Shown here: in pieces, positions 43,723 through 54,510 of the stretch
How the letters are laid out: each line of letters opens with the position of its first letter
Numbering within the stretch: position 1 is the stretch's first letter
Assembly (NCBI GenBank): GCA_029260395.1
Contig: JAJDDJ010000017.1
Coordinates: 52,134 to 116,133 of the forward strand
Direction of reading: 5' to 3'
DNA from: Phycisphaerales bacterium
GTDB taxonomy: Bacteria > Planctomycetota > Phycisphaerae > Phycisphaerales > UBA1924
DNA: 64,000 nt
Translations under genes and position numbers: made by a program
The notes under the pieces: generated by a model
Database searches by the model: none
Seen by the model: the letters and a program-made list of their open reading frames with translations, nothing else
Told to the model about the DNA's origin: nothing

Positions 43723-44952
43723 TCATGACACGATCGAGCTCATCTTGAAGATCGGCAGGATGATCGCCATAGCGATGAACCCGACGACCGAGCCCATCCC
43801 CAGGATCATGATCGGTTCGATCATGCTGGTGACGGCCTTGATCTGGTCTTTCAGCTGCGCTGCGTAATAGGTGCTGATCTCATCGAGCACCTCGCCGAGC
43901 TTGCCCGACTCCTCACCCGCTGAGATCATCTGCGTGACCGCGGTGGGAAGCAGCTTGCCTTCCCGCAGCGGGGTCGAGATCTTTTTGCCTTGTTTGACAC
44001 TCGCGTGGACCTTGGCCCACATCGACGAGAACAGCATGTTTCCGCTGACCTCGCCTGTGATGCGGAGCGTGTCGAGCATGGGAACGCCCGCGTTGATGAG
44101 CTGGCCCATCGTCTGCAGGCCTCGGCTGATGTAAAGCGAGCGGAACATCCCGCGTAGCAGCGGAACAACCAGCTTGAGGTTGTCGACCCAGAACTTTCCG
44201 GTATCGGTGCGCAGCCCGAGGAAAAGGGCCAGCGCCACGGTAAACAAGCCGCCGACGACAAAGTACCACTGGCTGGTCATGAAATTGCTGAGGTCCATAA
44301 GGAACAGCGTGGCCCACGGCAACGCGTCCTCCTTGCCCTCGAACACAGCGTAGAACTTGGGAAGCACGAACGTCAGCAGGAAGATGGTCACGGTCACCGC
44401 AAGCGTGCCGATGATGCCCGGGTAGATCGAGGCACCAACCACCATCTTGCGGGTCTCGATCTGCTGACCGATGTAGCCAGCGATGCGGTTGAGCATGTCG
44501 CTAAACGAACCGGACATCTCGCTAGCGCGGACCATCGAGACGTAGAGCGGGCTAAAGAGCTTGGGATGCTTGGCGATGGCGTCGGAGAACTGCACGCCGC
44601 TCTCGACGTCCTGCTTGAGGCCGACGATGACCTGCCGAAACATGTAGTGCTTGGTTTGCTCGGCGATGCCATCGAGCGCAGCGCGCAGGTTGATGCCAGC
44701 GCGGATCATGACCGCGAGCTGTGTGGTGAACTCCAGCACGTGCTTCTGCGTGGGCGGACGCTTGTTAAAGCGTGCCCATGCTTCGAGCAGTCCTCCGCTC
44801 CCGGCCGAATCATCGAGCTGTGAGGAAATCGTCTTCACGCGGAGGCCCTGCGTGCGCAGCGCAGCCGCGGCTGCGGTCGCGTTGGCGGCCTGGAGCGTGC
44901 CGGCCTTGGCCTGGCCAGCGGCGGTAGTGGCTTGGAATCGGAAGGTTGCCAT
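43723..44952 (-). CDS. pilC: PilC/GspF-type pilus platform protein
   Basis: A 409-residue inner-membrane protein starting ATFRFQATTAAGQAKAGTLQ. It has GspF repeats FTTQLAVMIRAGINLRAALD and ISRGLQTMGQLINAGVPMLD, and TMs such as IIGTLAVTVTIFLLTFVLP and MILGMGSVVGFIAMAIILPI. It differs clearly from the GspF at 19532, so the genome carries two platforms. It lies 3 bp after pilT. Confidence 0.94.
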   Translation of the reverse strand: MATFRFQATTAAGQAKAGTLQAANATAAAAALRTQGLRVKTISSQLDDSAGSGGLLEAWARFNKRPPTQKHVLEFTTQLAVMIRAGINLRAALDGIAEQTKHYMFRQVIVGLKQDVESGVQFSDAIAKHPKLFSPLYVSMVRASEMSGSFSDMLNRIAGYIGQQIETRKMVVGASIYPGIIGTLAVTVTIFLLTFVLPKFYAVFEGKEDALPWATLFLMDLSNFMTSQWYFVVGGLFTVALALFLGLRTDTGKFWVDNLKLVVPLLRGMFRSLYISRGLQTMGQLINAGVPMLDTLRITGEVSGNMLFSSMWAKVHASVKQGKKISTPLREGKLLPTAVTQMISAGEESGKLGEVLDEISTYYAAQLKDQIKAVTSMIEPIMILGMGSVVGFIAMAIILPIFKMSSIVS

Positions 44953-44955
44953 GGG

Positions 44956-46011
44956 TTACGCCGCCAGCAGACGGGAGAGCTTGTCGGGGTGGACGGCCTG
45001 CGCGATCGCGTCTTCCTTGCCGATGTGGCCGTTAAAGTAGAGCTCGGAGATCGAAGTATCGAGGCTGCACATGCCCATCGCGCGGTTGGTCTCGATCACG
45101 TTGGGAATCTCAAACGTGCGGGCTTCGCGGATCAGGTTGCGAACAGCCGGGGTCGCCAGCAGCGTTTCGACCGCGGGGATCATGCCCGGCTGGTCCTTGC
45201 GGGTGAACAGCGTCTGGCTGACCACGGCCTGCAGGGTTCCCGCGAGCATGGCGCGGATCTGATTCTGCTGACCGGCGGGGTACATATCAACGATGCGCTC
45301 GACCGTCTGCGAAGCGTTGACGGTGTGGAGTGTCGAGAGCACGAGGTGACCGGTTTCCGCAGCCGAAATGGCCAGAGCCGTGGTCTCAAGGTCTCGCATT
45401 TCGCCGACGAGGATGATGTCCGGGTCCTGACGCAGAGCGTGCTTGAGTCCGGAAGAGAACGTCGGCATGTCGCGCCCGAGTTCCCGCTGCTCGATCAGGC
45501 ACCGCTTGCTCTCGAACTGGTATTCGACCGGGTCTTCGAGCGTGATGATGTGCTTGGCGTAGCGCTGGTTCATCGCGTCGATCATCGCGGCCAGCGTGGT
45601 GCTCTTGCCCGAGCCAGTGTCGCCCGTGACGAGCACGAGCCCGCGCGGCAGGTAGGTGAGTCGGGCGATGACCTCGGGCAGGCTGAGCTTCTCAAGCGGC
45701 GGTACCTGGGTCTTGATGGTTCGAAGCGCCATACCGACCTGGCCGCCCTGCATGTGGGCGTTGACGCGGTATCGGGCGAAGCCTTCGATCTGGAACGAGA
45801 AGTCGGCGTCCTTGGAGTCGTCGAAGATCCGCTGGGCTTCCTTGGAAGCCATCTGGCGGAACATGGCCCAAGCCTGATCGCCATCGAGGTCGGGCAGATC
45901 GAGAGGCTGGATGACTTGATGCACACGCACGGTCGGCGGCTGACCCGCCACTAGGTGGATGTCGCTCGCGTCCATTTCGTCAGCTAGGCGCAGGATTTCC
46001 TCGAGCTGCAT
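44956..46011 (-). CDS. pilT: PilT-type retraction ATPase
   Basis: A 351-residue hexameric ATPase that drives pilus disassembly. Motifs: ASDIHLVAGQPPTVRVHQVI, Walker A VTGDTGSGKSTTLAAMID, Asp box ITLEDPVEYQF, Walker B VGEMRDLETTALA, His box GHLVLSTLHTVNASQTVERI, and the late AIRNLIRE-like AVRNLIREART. ATG 46011 follows GGAGGAG. It is the first gene of the pilus operon, suggesting twitching or competence pili. No PilB extension ATPase or secretin lies nearby. Confidence 0.93.
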   Translation of the reverse strand: MQLEEILRLADEMDASDIHLVAGQPPTVRVHQVIQPLDLPDLDGDQAWAMFRQMASKEAQRIFDDSKDADFSFQIEGFARYRVNAHMQGGQVGMALRTIKTQVPPLEKLSLPEVIARLTYLPRGLVLVTGDTGSGKSTTLAAMIDAMNQRYAKHIITLEDPVEYQFESKRCLIEQRELGRDMPTFSSGLKHALRQDPDIILVGEMRDLETTALAISAAETGHLVLSTLHTVNASQTVERIVDMYPAGQQNQIRAMLAGTLQAVVSQTLFTRKDQPGMIPAVETLLATPAVRNLIREARTFEIPNVIETNRAMGMCSLDTSISELYFNGHIGKEDAIAQAVHPDKLSRLLAA

Positions 46012-46204
46012 CAGGGCTCCTCCGAGCGGCCTCCGGCATGCCGGGATCGGCACACACCAGTGAGACTCTTCCAATGCAATCGGTGCTCAGACAGCCGGGC
46101 TGGATGCCCAGTCAGCGCTTCGGACCCGCACAGCCGTCCGCGTCAGGCGCAGACCAACCACTCGGTCAGCAACGCCCGAGAACTCGCCAGTTTACGCGAT
46201 CGCC

Positions 46205-46696
46205 CTAGACCTTGGCATACGCATCGCGCGAACGAACCGCGAGCTGGTCCGCTCGTTCGTTCTCGGGATGGTCGCTGTGACCCTTGACCCAATGCAGCCG
46301 GAGGTCATGGACAGCCTTTAGCTCATCGAGCTGTTCCCAGAGGTCCCGGTTCTTGACCGGTTCCTTCTTGGAGTTCACCCAGTTCTTGCGCTTCCAGCCG
46401 TCGAGCCATGAACGAAGACCGTCGAGCACGTACTTGCTGTCGCTGAACAGCTCGACCGTTGCGGGCCGATTGAGCACTTTCAGGCCCTCTATCACGGCCT
46501 GCAGTTCCATGCGGTTGTTGGTGGTGTCGGCCTCGCCGTCGGTGCGTTCAAGCTCTTTGGCGGTCTTGCGATCGCGCAGGATGAACGCCCAGCCGCCCGG
46601 GCCCGGGTTGCCCGAGCAGGCCCCATCGGTGTAGAGCTCGACGTGCGGCTTGCCGGAGGGCGTGAGCTTCGATGCTGGCTGAGCTTGGCTGGACAC
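46205..46696 (-). CDS. rnhA: Ribonuclease HI
   Basis: Degrades the RNA strand of RNA-DNA hybrids; 163 residues. Catalytic residues: Asp in LYTDGACSGNPGPGGW, Glu in NNRMELQAVIEGL, Asp in LFSDSKYVLDGL, and His/Asp in VKGHSDHPENERADQLA. I start at GTG 46696, just before the fold begins; the longer frame runs antisense into purL. Only 38 bp separate it from the divergent purL gene. Confidence 0.94.
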   Translation of the reverse strand: MSSQAQPASKLTPSGKPHVELYTDGACSGNPGPGGWAFILRDRKTAKELERTDGEADTTNNRMELQAVIEGLKVLNRPATVELFSDSKYVLDGLRSWLDGWKRKNWVNSKKEPVKNRDLWEQLDELKAVHDLRLHWVKGHSDHPENERADQLAVRSRDAYAKV

Positions 46697-46734
46697 ATGC
46701 GATGTTAGCGGACCCCAGCGGTTAGGATGCGCCC

Positions 46735-49700
46735 ATGCTCCCACCATCCGCCCCCACCGCCAGCCAGACTGCCAACAGCCTGAGTGTCCACCGTGTCGAG
46801 GTCCGCGCGAGCGAGCGGGCGGGCGACCCGCGCGCTGCTCGGCTCGAACGCGAGGCCGCCGACCTGGGCTACCCGACGCTGCGCGCAAGCGTGGTTAGGG
46901 TGTACCTGATCGAGTCGGCGCTTGATACCGAGGCCATCGAACGGCTAGCAGCGGGCCTACTGGCCGACTCGGTCGCGGAGATCGCACTTGTCGGCGCGAG
47001 CGAGCCCCGCGCGAGCGTGAGCGTGATCGAGGTCCACCCGCTGCCCGGCGTGATGGACCCGGCGGCCCAGACCGTGGCCGACGCGATCATGGACCTTAGC
47101 AATACCGAGGCCGAGGTCGTTACTGGCTGGCGGTACGAGCTTGAGGGCGTGACCGCTGAGCAGGCACGCGCCATCGCCGAACGGCTCGTGGCCAACGCCG
47201 TGATCCACGGCCTCCACGATGGGGCTTACTGGCCCAAGGCCCTGCCCAAGGGAAGCCCGGCTGAGATCAAAGTTGTCAATGTGCCTATCCGCGAACTCGA
47301 CGATCCGGCACTCCGGATGCTCAGCCGAGAGGGGCATCTGTTTCTCGATCTGCACGAGATGCATGCGATCCAGGCGCATTACTGCTCGCTCGAACGCGAG
47401 CCCACCGAGATCGAGCTCGAAACGCTCGCGCAGACGTGGAGCGAGCACTGCGTCCACAAGACACTCAAGAGCACCATCCGCTACCAGCCCGACCCCGAGG
47501 CCGCCGAGGAAGGCGACCCGATCGATTGGACCAATCGGCCGGGGCACGTCATCAACGACGACGGCTCGGTCACCATCAACAACTTGCTCAAGAGCACCGT
47601 CGCCGCAGCAACATTCGAGCTGATAGACGAAGGCATCGACTGGTGCCTTTCCGTCTTCCACGACAACTCGGGCGTAATCGCTCTCGACGACACGCACGCG
47701 GTGTGCATCAAAGTCGAGACGCACAACCACCCCAGCGCGATCGAGCCCTACGGCGGCGCTGCCACTGGCATCGGCGGGTGCATCCGTGACATCATTGGCA
47801 CGGGCCTTGCCGCCAAACCCATTGCAAGCACGGATGTGTTCTGCGTAGGCACGCCCACCATCGCAGGCGTGCCCGAGGGCTGCATCCATCCTTCTCGCGT
47901 TCTCTCGGAGGTCGTTGCGGGCGTGCGTGACTACGGCAACCGGATGGGCATCCCCACGGTCAACGGCGCAGTGTGGTACGACGACCGGCACGTCGGAAAC
48001 CCACTGGTTTTTTGCGGCTGTGTTGGCATCCTGCCACGCGACTGCATCGACGGCGAAGCGCAGCCGGGCGACCTGATCGTTGCTTTGGGCGGCAGAACCG
48101 GCCGCGACGGCATACACGGAGCGACGTTCTCGAGCGCGGAGCTTAGCGACTCGCACTCGGTCGAGTTTGGTCACGCCGTGCAGATTGGAAACGCCATCGA
48201 GGAGAAGCGCACGCTCGACGCGATTCTGCGTGCACGCGACGAGCACGGCTCGCCGCTGTTCAGCGCGATCACCGACTGCGGCGCCGGTGGTTTCTCATCG
48301 GCCGTGGGCGAGATGGGCGAGAAGCTGGGCGCGACGGTCCAGCTCGATCAAGCCCCGCTCAAGTACCAAGGGCTCACACCGACCGAGACGTGGATCAGCG
48401 AGGCGCAGGAACGCATGGTGCTCGCTGTGCCCAGCGGCAAACTCTCGATGTTGCAGGCCATCTGCGATGAGGAGCACTGCGAACTCTCGGTGCTCGGCAC
48501 ATTCGGGACCCCCCACGCCGAACTGGTGCTTCGGCATGGAGAGGTCGAAGTAGGCCGGTTGAGCATGAACTTCATGCACAACGGCGTGCCGCAACCAACG
48601 CGTGAAGCAAGCTGGCACGACACGCCGCGCGTCGTTTGCCCCGAACAGCCACGCTCGGCCGCGCCTTCCACTGAGCAAGCCCTGCTCGCGCTGCTCGCTC
48701 ACCCAATCATCGCGAGCAAGCACCGCATCATTCGGCAGTACGACCACGAGGTGCAGGGCAACACCGTCGTCCGGCCGCTGGTCGGTCCCGGCGGTATCGG
48801 GCCGGGCGACGCAGCGGTCATCGAGCCAGTCCCAGGCTCTAGGCGGGGTATCGCTCTGGGCTGCGGGCTGGCGACCGGGCTGGAGCGCGACCCGTACCTG
48901 ATGGCCCTGGCCGCGATCGATGAAGCGGTGCGCAACGTGGTGTGCGTCGGGGCCGATCCGTCGCGCATCGCCATCCTCGACAACTTCTGCTGGCCAAGTT
49001 GCAGCAAGCCTGAGAATCTCGGCTCGCTGGTGCGGGCCGCCGAAGGCTGCTACGACGGGGCCAAGGCGTACCGCACGCCGTTTGTCAGCGGCAAAGACAG
49101 CCTGAACAACCAGTTCACCCCCGCGGGCGGCGAGACCATCGAGATCCCGCCCACGCTGCTGATCACATCGCTGGGCATCGTCCCGACCTTGGACCGCGTC
49201 ATCACGAGCGACGCCAAACGCAGCGGGCATGTTTTGCTGCTTGTAGGTGAGACCAAAGCCGCTGGCGGCGGTTCGATGTACGAACGGGTGTTCGGAATCC
49301 AGACCGCGCGAGCGGTGCTTATGCAGGTCGCCGGCTCACTGACCGATCAGGCCACCGGCAAGATGGATGACCTGCTCGATTCCATCCCCGAGCAAACGCG
49401 CGCCGATCTCGAACGCCTCATCGAGCACGCGAGCGAGCGCGTGCCCGCCGATCGGCTGGAATCACTCCGCGACAAAGCGTGGACCAAACTTCGTGGCATG
49501 GTCGGGGACGATGCATGGAGCCGGCTCGAGCAGCGCCTGGGCAGCGACCGCTTGCACGACGTCGCCGCCAAGGTTGTCGATACCGTCGGCCGTCGCGCGT
49601 CAATTCACAGTGGACTGCCAAGCGTCGATCTGGTCATAGGCCCCAAAGCCGCCCGCGCGGTGAGCGAACAGATCGCTTCAGGCCGAGTGCGATCGGCGCA

Positions 49701-50028
49701 CGATTGTTCCGAAGGCGGCATGCTCGTCGCGCTGGCCGAGATGCTCATCGCTTCTGGCGGCGGGGCCAACGGCCCAATCGGCTGCGAACTCGCGGGCGAT
49801 CTTGGCGGGCTCGGCCCAGCGGCGTTCGCGTTTGCGGAGACGCCATCGCGCTACCTGCTTGAGGTGCCCGCGCTCAACATCAAAGAAGTCGAGCGAGCTT
49901 TCGACAAGGCGGGCGTGCCGTGCAAGCAGATCGGCGTTCTCAACCACACCGGCACGCTGCGCTGCGACAAGCTGTCGCTCGATGTGGGCGTTGATTCACT
50001 TGCTGCCGCGTGGCGGGGCGAGGCATGA
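46735..50028 (+). CDS. purL: Phosphoribosylformylglycinamidine synthase with PurS-like N-terminus
   Basis: Fourth step of purine synthesis (FGAR to FGAM), 1097 residues. The first ~150 residues look like a fused PurS (VHRVEVRASERAGDPRAARL, GVTAEQARAIAERLVAN). The PurL core follows with TWSEHCVHKTLKSTIRY, AVCIKVETHNHPSAIEPYGG, ITDCGAGGFSSAVGEMGEK, FVSGKDSLNNQF and RSAHDCSEGGMLVALAE. Between GGGSMYERVFG (about 845) and SVDLVIGP (about 960), where PurL normally has about a dozen residues, there is a helical insertion of about 100. No glutaminase domain is present, so PurQ must be separate. Confidence 0.93.
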   Translation: MLPPSAPTASQTANSLSVHRVEVRASERAGDPRAARLEREAADLGYPTLRASVVRVYLIESALDTEAIERLAAGLLADSVAEIALVGASEPRASVSVIEVHPLPGVMDPAAQTVADAIMDLSNTEAEVVTGWRYELEGVTAEQARAIAERLVANAVIHGLHDGAYWPKALPKGSPAEIKVVNVPIRELDDPALRMLSREGHLFLDLHEMHAIQAHYCSLEREPTEIELETLAQTWSEHCVHKTLKSTIRYQPDPEAAEEGDPIDWTNRPGHVINDDGSVTINNLLKSTVAAATFELIDEGIDWCLSVFHDNSGVIALDDTHAVCIKVETHNHPSAIEPYGGAATGIGGCIRDIIGTGLAAKPIASTDVFCVGTPTIAGVPEGCIHPSRVLSEVVAGVRDYGNRMGIPTVNGAVWYDDRHVGNPLVFCGCVGILPRDCIDGEAQPGDLIVALGGRTGRDGIHGATFSSAELSDSHSVEFGHAVQIGNAIEEKRTLDAILRARDEHGSPLFSAITDCGAGGFSSAVGEMGEKLGATVQLDQAPLKYQGLTPTETWISEAQERMVLAVPSGKLSMLQAICDEEHCELSVLGTFGTPHAELVLRHGEVEVGRLSMNFMHNGVPQPTREASWHDTPRVVCPEQPRSAAPSTEQALLALLAHPIIASKHRIIRQYDHEVQGNTVVRPLVGPGGIGPGDAAVIEPVPGSRRGIALGCGLATGLERDPYLMALAAIDEAVRNVVCVGADPSRIAILDNFCWPSCSKPENLGSLVRAAEGCYDGAKAYRTPFVSGKDSLNNQFTPAGGETIEIPPTLLITSLGIVPTLDRVITSDAKRSGHVLLLVGETKAAGGGSMYERVFGIQTARAVLMQVAGSLTDQATGKMDDLLDSIPEQTRADLERLIEHASERVPADRLESLRDKAWTKLRGMVGDDAWSRLEQRLGSDRLHDVAAKVVDTVGRRASIHSGLPSVDLVIGPKAARAVSEQIASGRVRSAHDCSEGGMLVALAEMLIASGGGANGPIGCELAGDLGGLGPAAFAFAETPSRYLLEVPALNIKEVERAFDKAGVPCKQIGVLNHTGTLRCDKLSLDVGVDSLAAAWRGEA

Positions 50029-50046
50029 CCCGGTTCTGATTTCCTA

Positions 50047-50063
50047 ACATAATACGATTATGT
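50047..50063. promoter_or_regulatory. AT-rich 17-bp palindrome, candidate operator
   Basis: ACATAAT (50047-50053), then ACG, then ATTATGT (50057-50063): a perfect 7-bp inverted repeat in an otherwise very GC-rich stretch. It is 18 bp after the purL stop and about 100 bp before ATG 50162. Two GC hairpins follow (GGGG/CCCC at 50073-50084 and CGGCG/CGCCG at 50099-50111). It looks like a dimeric-regulator site for the LEPR gene; a weak purL terminator is the alternative. Confidence 0.5.
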
Positions 50064-50161
50064 GATCGCTCTGGGGTCAGCCCCGGCTGGTGGGGTTGCG
50101 GCGACACGCCGGGTGTGGTTCACTGCTTTCGGACCCGCACTTTCCTCGCAGGGAGAACACC

Positions 50162-52510
50162 ATGAACCGCGCCCGCCGACAGCTCACCGTTTCGTACCTT
50201 CTTGAGAACCTCGAACCCAGGCTGGTGCTGACGGGGTTCTTTGGCCTGGGAGCGGAGCTCGACGCTTCTTCGTCCAAGCTTGGAGCGGTGCTGTTCAACT
50301 CCTTCGGCGATTACGACATCGCAACCGGTCAGGTCAACTTCGAGAACTTTACCAATTCACAGCCCACCCTCACCGATCACATCGTGAACGGCATCTCCAC
50401 GGGCGATGACACGCTCGACGCCGCGTTACAGCGGTTCCGCAACAACGGCTTCCGGTGGCAACTGAACGACGGCTCGGATACCAACACGTCCACGGCGCTC
50501 AACGCACCCAACCGGCTCGCGTTCGATACCTCATTCACCGGAAATGATAGGGTCACCACCCGCATCTACGGACAACAAGCAACGGGCCTCACGCTCGCCG
50601 ACCGCAACGGCAGCTACCGATTCACGGGGCTCATCTACAACGCGACCAGCGGCGAACTCAATCCAAGCTTCGGAGTTTCGCAGATTCTTGATGGCTCGCT
50701 CAGCGGCAGCGAGTTCAGTGCCCTTGGTGAGTTCCCGCTGAGCGCGACGATCGGCATCAACGACGCCTTCGACGACGGGTTCACGCGATCGAACATCCCG
50801 GGCTACACCTCGCTGTTCGGCCCGGGCGCCCAGACCGTCCTCACCACCGGCTTCAACCAGGGTCCGGACAGCGACTTCCATTCGATGTCGGTCGCGGTGC
50901 GCACCGACGACCCTACCCAGCCGCAGATGGGCGATGAGGACATGTTCCGCGGCGATGCGTTCTCGTTCTTCAGCCTTGGAAGCATGCCTTTCCTAGGCGG
51001 ATCGCGAACCGTGGGAGACAACCTGTCCAGCGGTCAGCACGTCTTGGAGTTCGAGCCCGCAGGAAACAGAGTCCACGTGTCCGAGGTCGAGTTCTTCCTG
51101 TCCGATCAGAGCGCCTCGTTATCGCAATCTGGAGACTGGGTCATCGACGCGGATTCGAGCATGCGCATCGAACTGGACAACGGCTTAGTGCTGAACCTTA
51201 ACTTCGGCGGTGTCGATGGCGACACGATCGTTGCCGAATCTGTGGACGACAACGGCACCGTTACGCCGGTGTTCGGCGCTGGAGGCCGCCTGCTCAACGG
51301 TACTCCCGGCCCCGTCAACAACGAGGCTCCTACCGATGTCGGTGTCTGCTTTAAGAGTGTCAGTGTTGAACTGCGAGACGGCGAGCACTTCATTCTCGGC
51401 GAAGGCGACAACGGCATCACCTACGTCTGGAAGGCCCGCGACATCGAGGGCTCGATGGAGGGCTACTTTGGAGTCGGAGCCACCCTTCAAGACAACGGCA
51501 AGACGATCGTCGTGATGGTTACCCGCGACGACGGGATGATCCGCGAACTCAAGCGCAAGGAAGACGGCGAGTGGCGCGTCAAGAACCCGATCGGCGGTGC
51601 GGTGCTCTCATCAGGCGCGATGGTCGCGCCGAGCATCGAGACCAACCCTGCGACCGGTTCGCAGATGCAAGTCGCCATCAACGCCGACGGCTCGGCATCC
51701 TCCATCACGCCATCCCTGACTGACACGGGCCTGCCGGCCATCGAGGCGCTGCTGATCGAGACAGGCCCGATCAACGTGAGCATGGGCTTCGACATCGACT
51801 TCCAGTTCGATGCCAACTACACCACGTGGGGCGCGTACCACGGCGCATTCGTTGATGCAGCGGGCGACCTCGTCATGCTGTGGAATGCACCGCTCACGAC
51901 GGGTGCCAACTTCCGTGTCGACAACATCCAGGCCAGCGCCGACTCCCCGGCGCCAGATCCACACAGCAAGATAAGCGTCGCCACTACCACCTACGGCAGC
52001 ATCCACGTGGGCTACACCGCTGTCAACGGCGACTACGGGCACCTGTATTGGAACATCGGCCAGGGCGGCGACTGGCTGTACGCGCCGCTCGAGACCGCGG
52101 TCAACGCGCCGTCAGGCGGGCTCAACTTCGACCCGCACTCCGCGGTCACCGGGTTCGATCCGCTCGAACAGCAGATCTTCGTGATCGGTGTTGACCAAAC
52201 GACCGACAGGTTCGCGACGGTTGATTGGCGGATCGATCGCCGCTCGTGGGAGTACAACCCGACCGTCGTGGACACATTCGGCGAGCCGTTCACGCTTCCC
52301 GATATCGGGTCTGCTCCAGCCGACGCGGTCTACACGGTGCGTGCCCATCAGACCATCGCGGACCTGTTCGGCGACAACGCGGACTCGCAGGTTCCCATCC
52401 TCGGCGACTTACCGGTGATCGGAAACTTCTTCCGCAATACCTCGATGAACTCGATGACCAACAACCTCATTATCTTCGTCACTCCGACGATCTTCCAGCC
52501 AGGCGGTTGA
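50162..52510 (+). CDS. LEPR-type surface protein ending in a secretin-like tail
   Basis: A 782-residue exported protein. The N-terminus YLLENLEPRLVLTGF (LEPR at 17-20) is the planctomycete LEPR-XLL leader. The middle is beta-rich, and about residues 560-720 include W/Y-rich units (YGSIHVGYTAVNGDYGHLYW) like those in the protein at the left edge. The last 39 residues (744-782) read VPILGDLPVIGNFFRNTS, then NNLIIFVTPTIF, which is the C-terminal signature of GspD/PilQ secretins (VPxLGDIPxxGxLFR ... NLxIFxTPxI). The earlier secretin N and barrel domains are not recognisable. AGGGAG precedes ATG 50162. The role is unknown. Confidence 0.8.
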   Translation: MNRARRQLTVSYLLENLEPRLVLTGFFGLGAELDASSSKLGAVLFNSFGDYDIATGQVNFENFTNSQPTLTDHIVNGISTGDDTLDAALQRFRNNGFRWQLNDGSDTNTSTALNAPNRLAFDTSFTGNDRVTTRIYGQQATGLTLADRNGSYRFTGLIYNATSGELNPSFGVSQILDGSLSGSEFSALGEFPLSATIGINDAFDDGFTRSNIPGYTSLFGPGAQTVLTTGFNQGPDSDFHSMSVAVRTDDPTQPQMGDEDMFRGDAFSFFSLGSMPFLGGSRTVGDNLSSGQHVLEFEPAGNRVHVSEVEFFLSDQSASLSQSGDWVIDADSSMRIELDNGLVLNLNFGGVDGDTIVAESVDDNGTVTPVFGAGGRLLNGTPGPVNNEAPTDVGVCFKSVSVELRDGEHFILGEGDNGITYVWKARDIEGSMEGYFGVGATLQDNGKTIVVMVTRDDGMIRELKRKEDGEWRVKNPIGGAVLSSGAMVAPSIETNPATGSQMQVAINADGSASSITPSLTDTGLPAIEALLIETGPINVSMGFDIDFQFDANYTTWGAYHGAFVDAAGDLVMLWNAPLTTGANFRVDNIQASADSPAPDPHSKISVATTTYGSIHVGYTAVNGDYGHLYWNIGQGGDWLYAPLETAVNAPSGGLNFDPHSAVTGFDPLEQQIFVIGVDQTTDRFATVDWRIDRRSWEYNPTVVDTFGEPFTLPDIGSAPADAVYTVRAHQTIADLFGDNADSQVPILGDLPVIGNFFRNTSMNSMTNNLIIFVTPTIFQPGG

Positions 52511-52517
52511 TACCAAT

Positions 52518-53971
<1,454 letters not shown>

Positions 53972-53975
<4 letters not shown>

Positions 53976-54502
53976 GATCTCTCTCCCGTGAGGGCGGTCA
54001 GGCTCGCACGCTGGCGCGCGCACCACGCGATCGCGATCGCGTCGGCGACATCCGGCGGACTGGGGACTTCATCCAGACCGAACGTGCCGCGCACGGCTTC
54101 CTGCATCTGCGCCTTGGTGGCCTGTCCGTAGCCGGTCATCGATTTCTTCACGGATGCCGGCTTGAGCTCGACGAGTTCAAGCCCCGCCGACTGCACCGCC
54201 AGCAGCACGACACCCCGGCCGTGGCCCATGATGACCGCCGTCGCCGGGTGCTTGTAGTGCGCAAAGAGCCCCTCGACCGCCACCACCTCCGGCTTGAGGC
54301 GGCCGATGGCATCGCGGATGTCGCGGTCGAGTTCACCGAGCCGATCGGAGAGCGACCGCCCGGCCCGCGAGAGGCGGAACACGCCCGCCTCGACGATGCC
54401 GCAAGCGTGGGCGCCCAGGCTCGGCTGACTCAGCGCAGCCGAGTCCTCCAGACAGGCGTAGCCCGTGAGCCGAAGGCCAGGATCGATGCCCATGACGCGC
54501 AC
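53972..54502 (-). CDS. ruvC: Crossover junction endodeoxyribonuclease RuvC
   Basis: Resolves Holliday junctions; 176 residues. The catalytic acidic residues are visible in VRVMGIDPGLRLTGYA (Asp7), VVAVEGLFAHY (Glu) and PPDVADAIAIAWCA (two Asp). LKPASVKKSMTGYGQATKAQ is the DNA-contact region. I start at GTG 54502, giving the family-typical xRVxGIDPG; ATG 54493 is the alternative. The longer frame runs through ribE. ruvA and ruvB are not in the window. Confidence 0.93.
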
Positions 54503-54510
54503 AACGGAGT

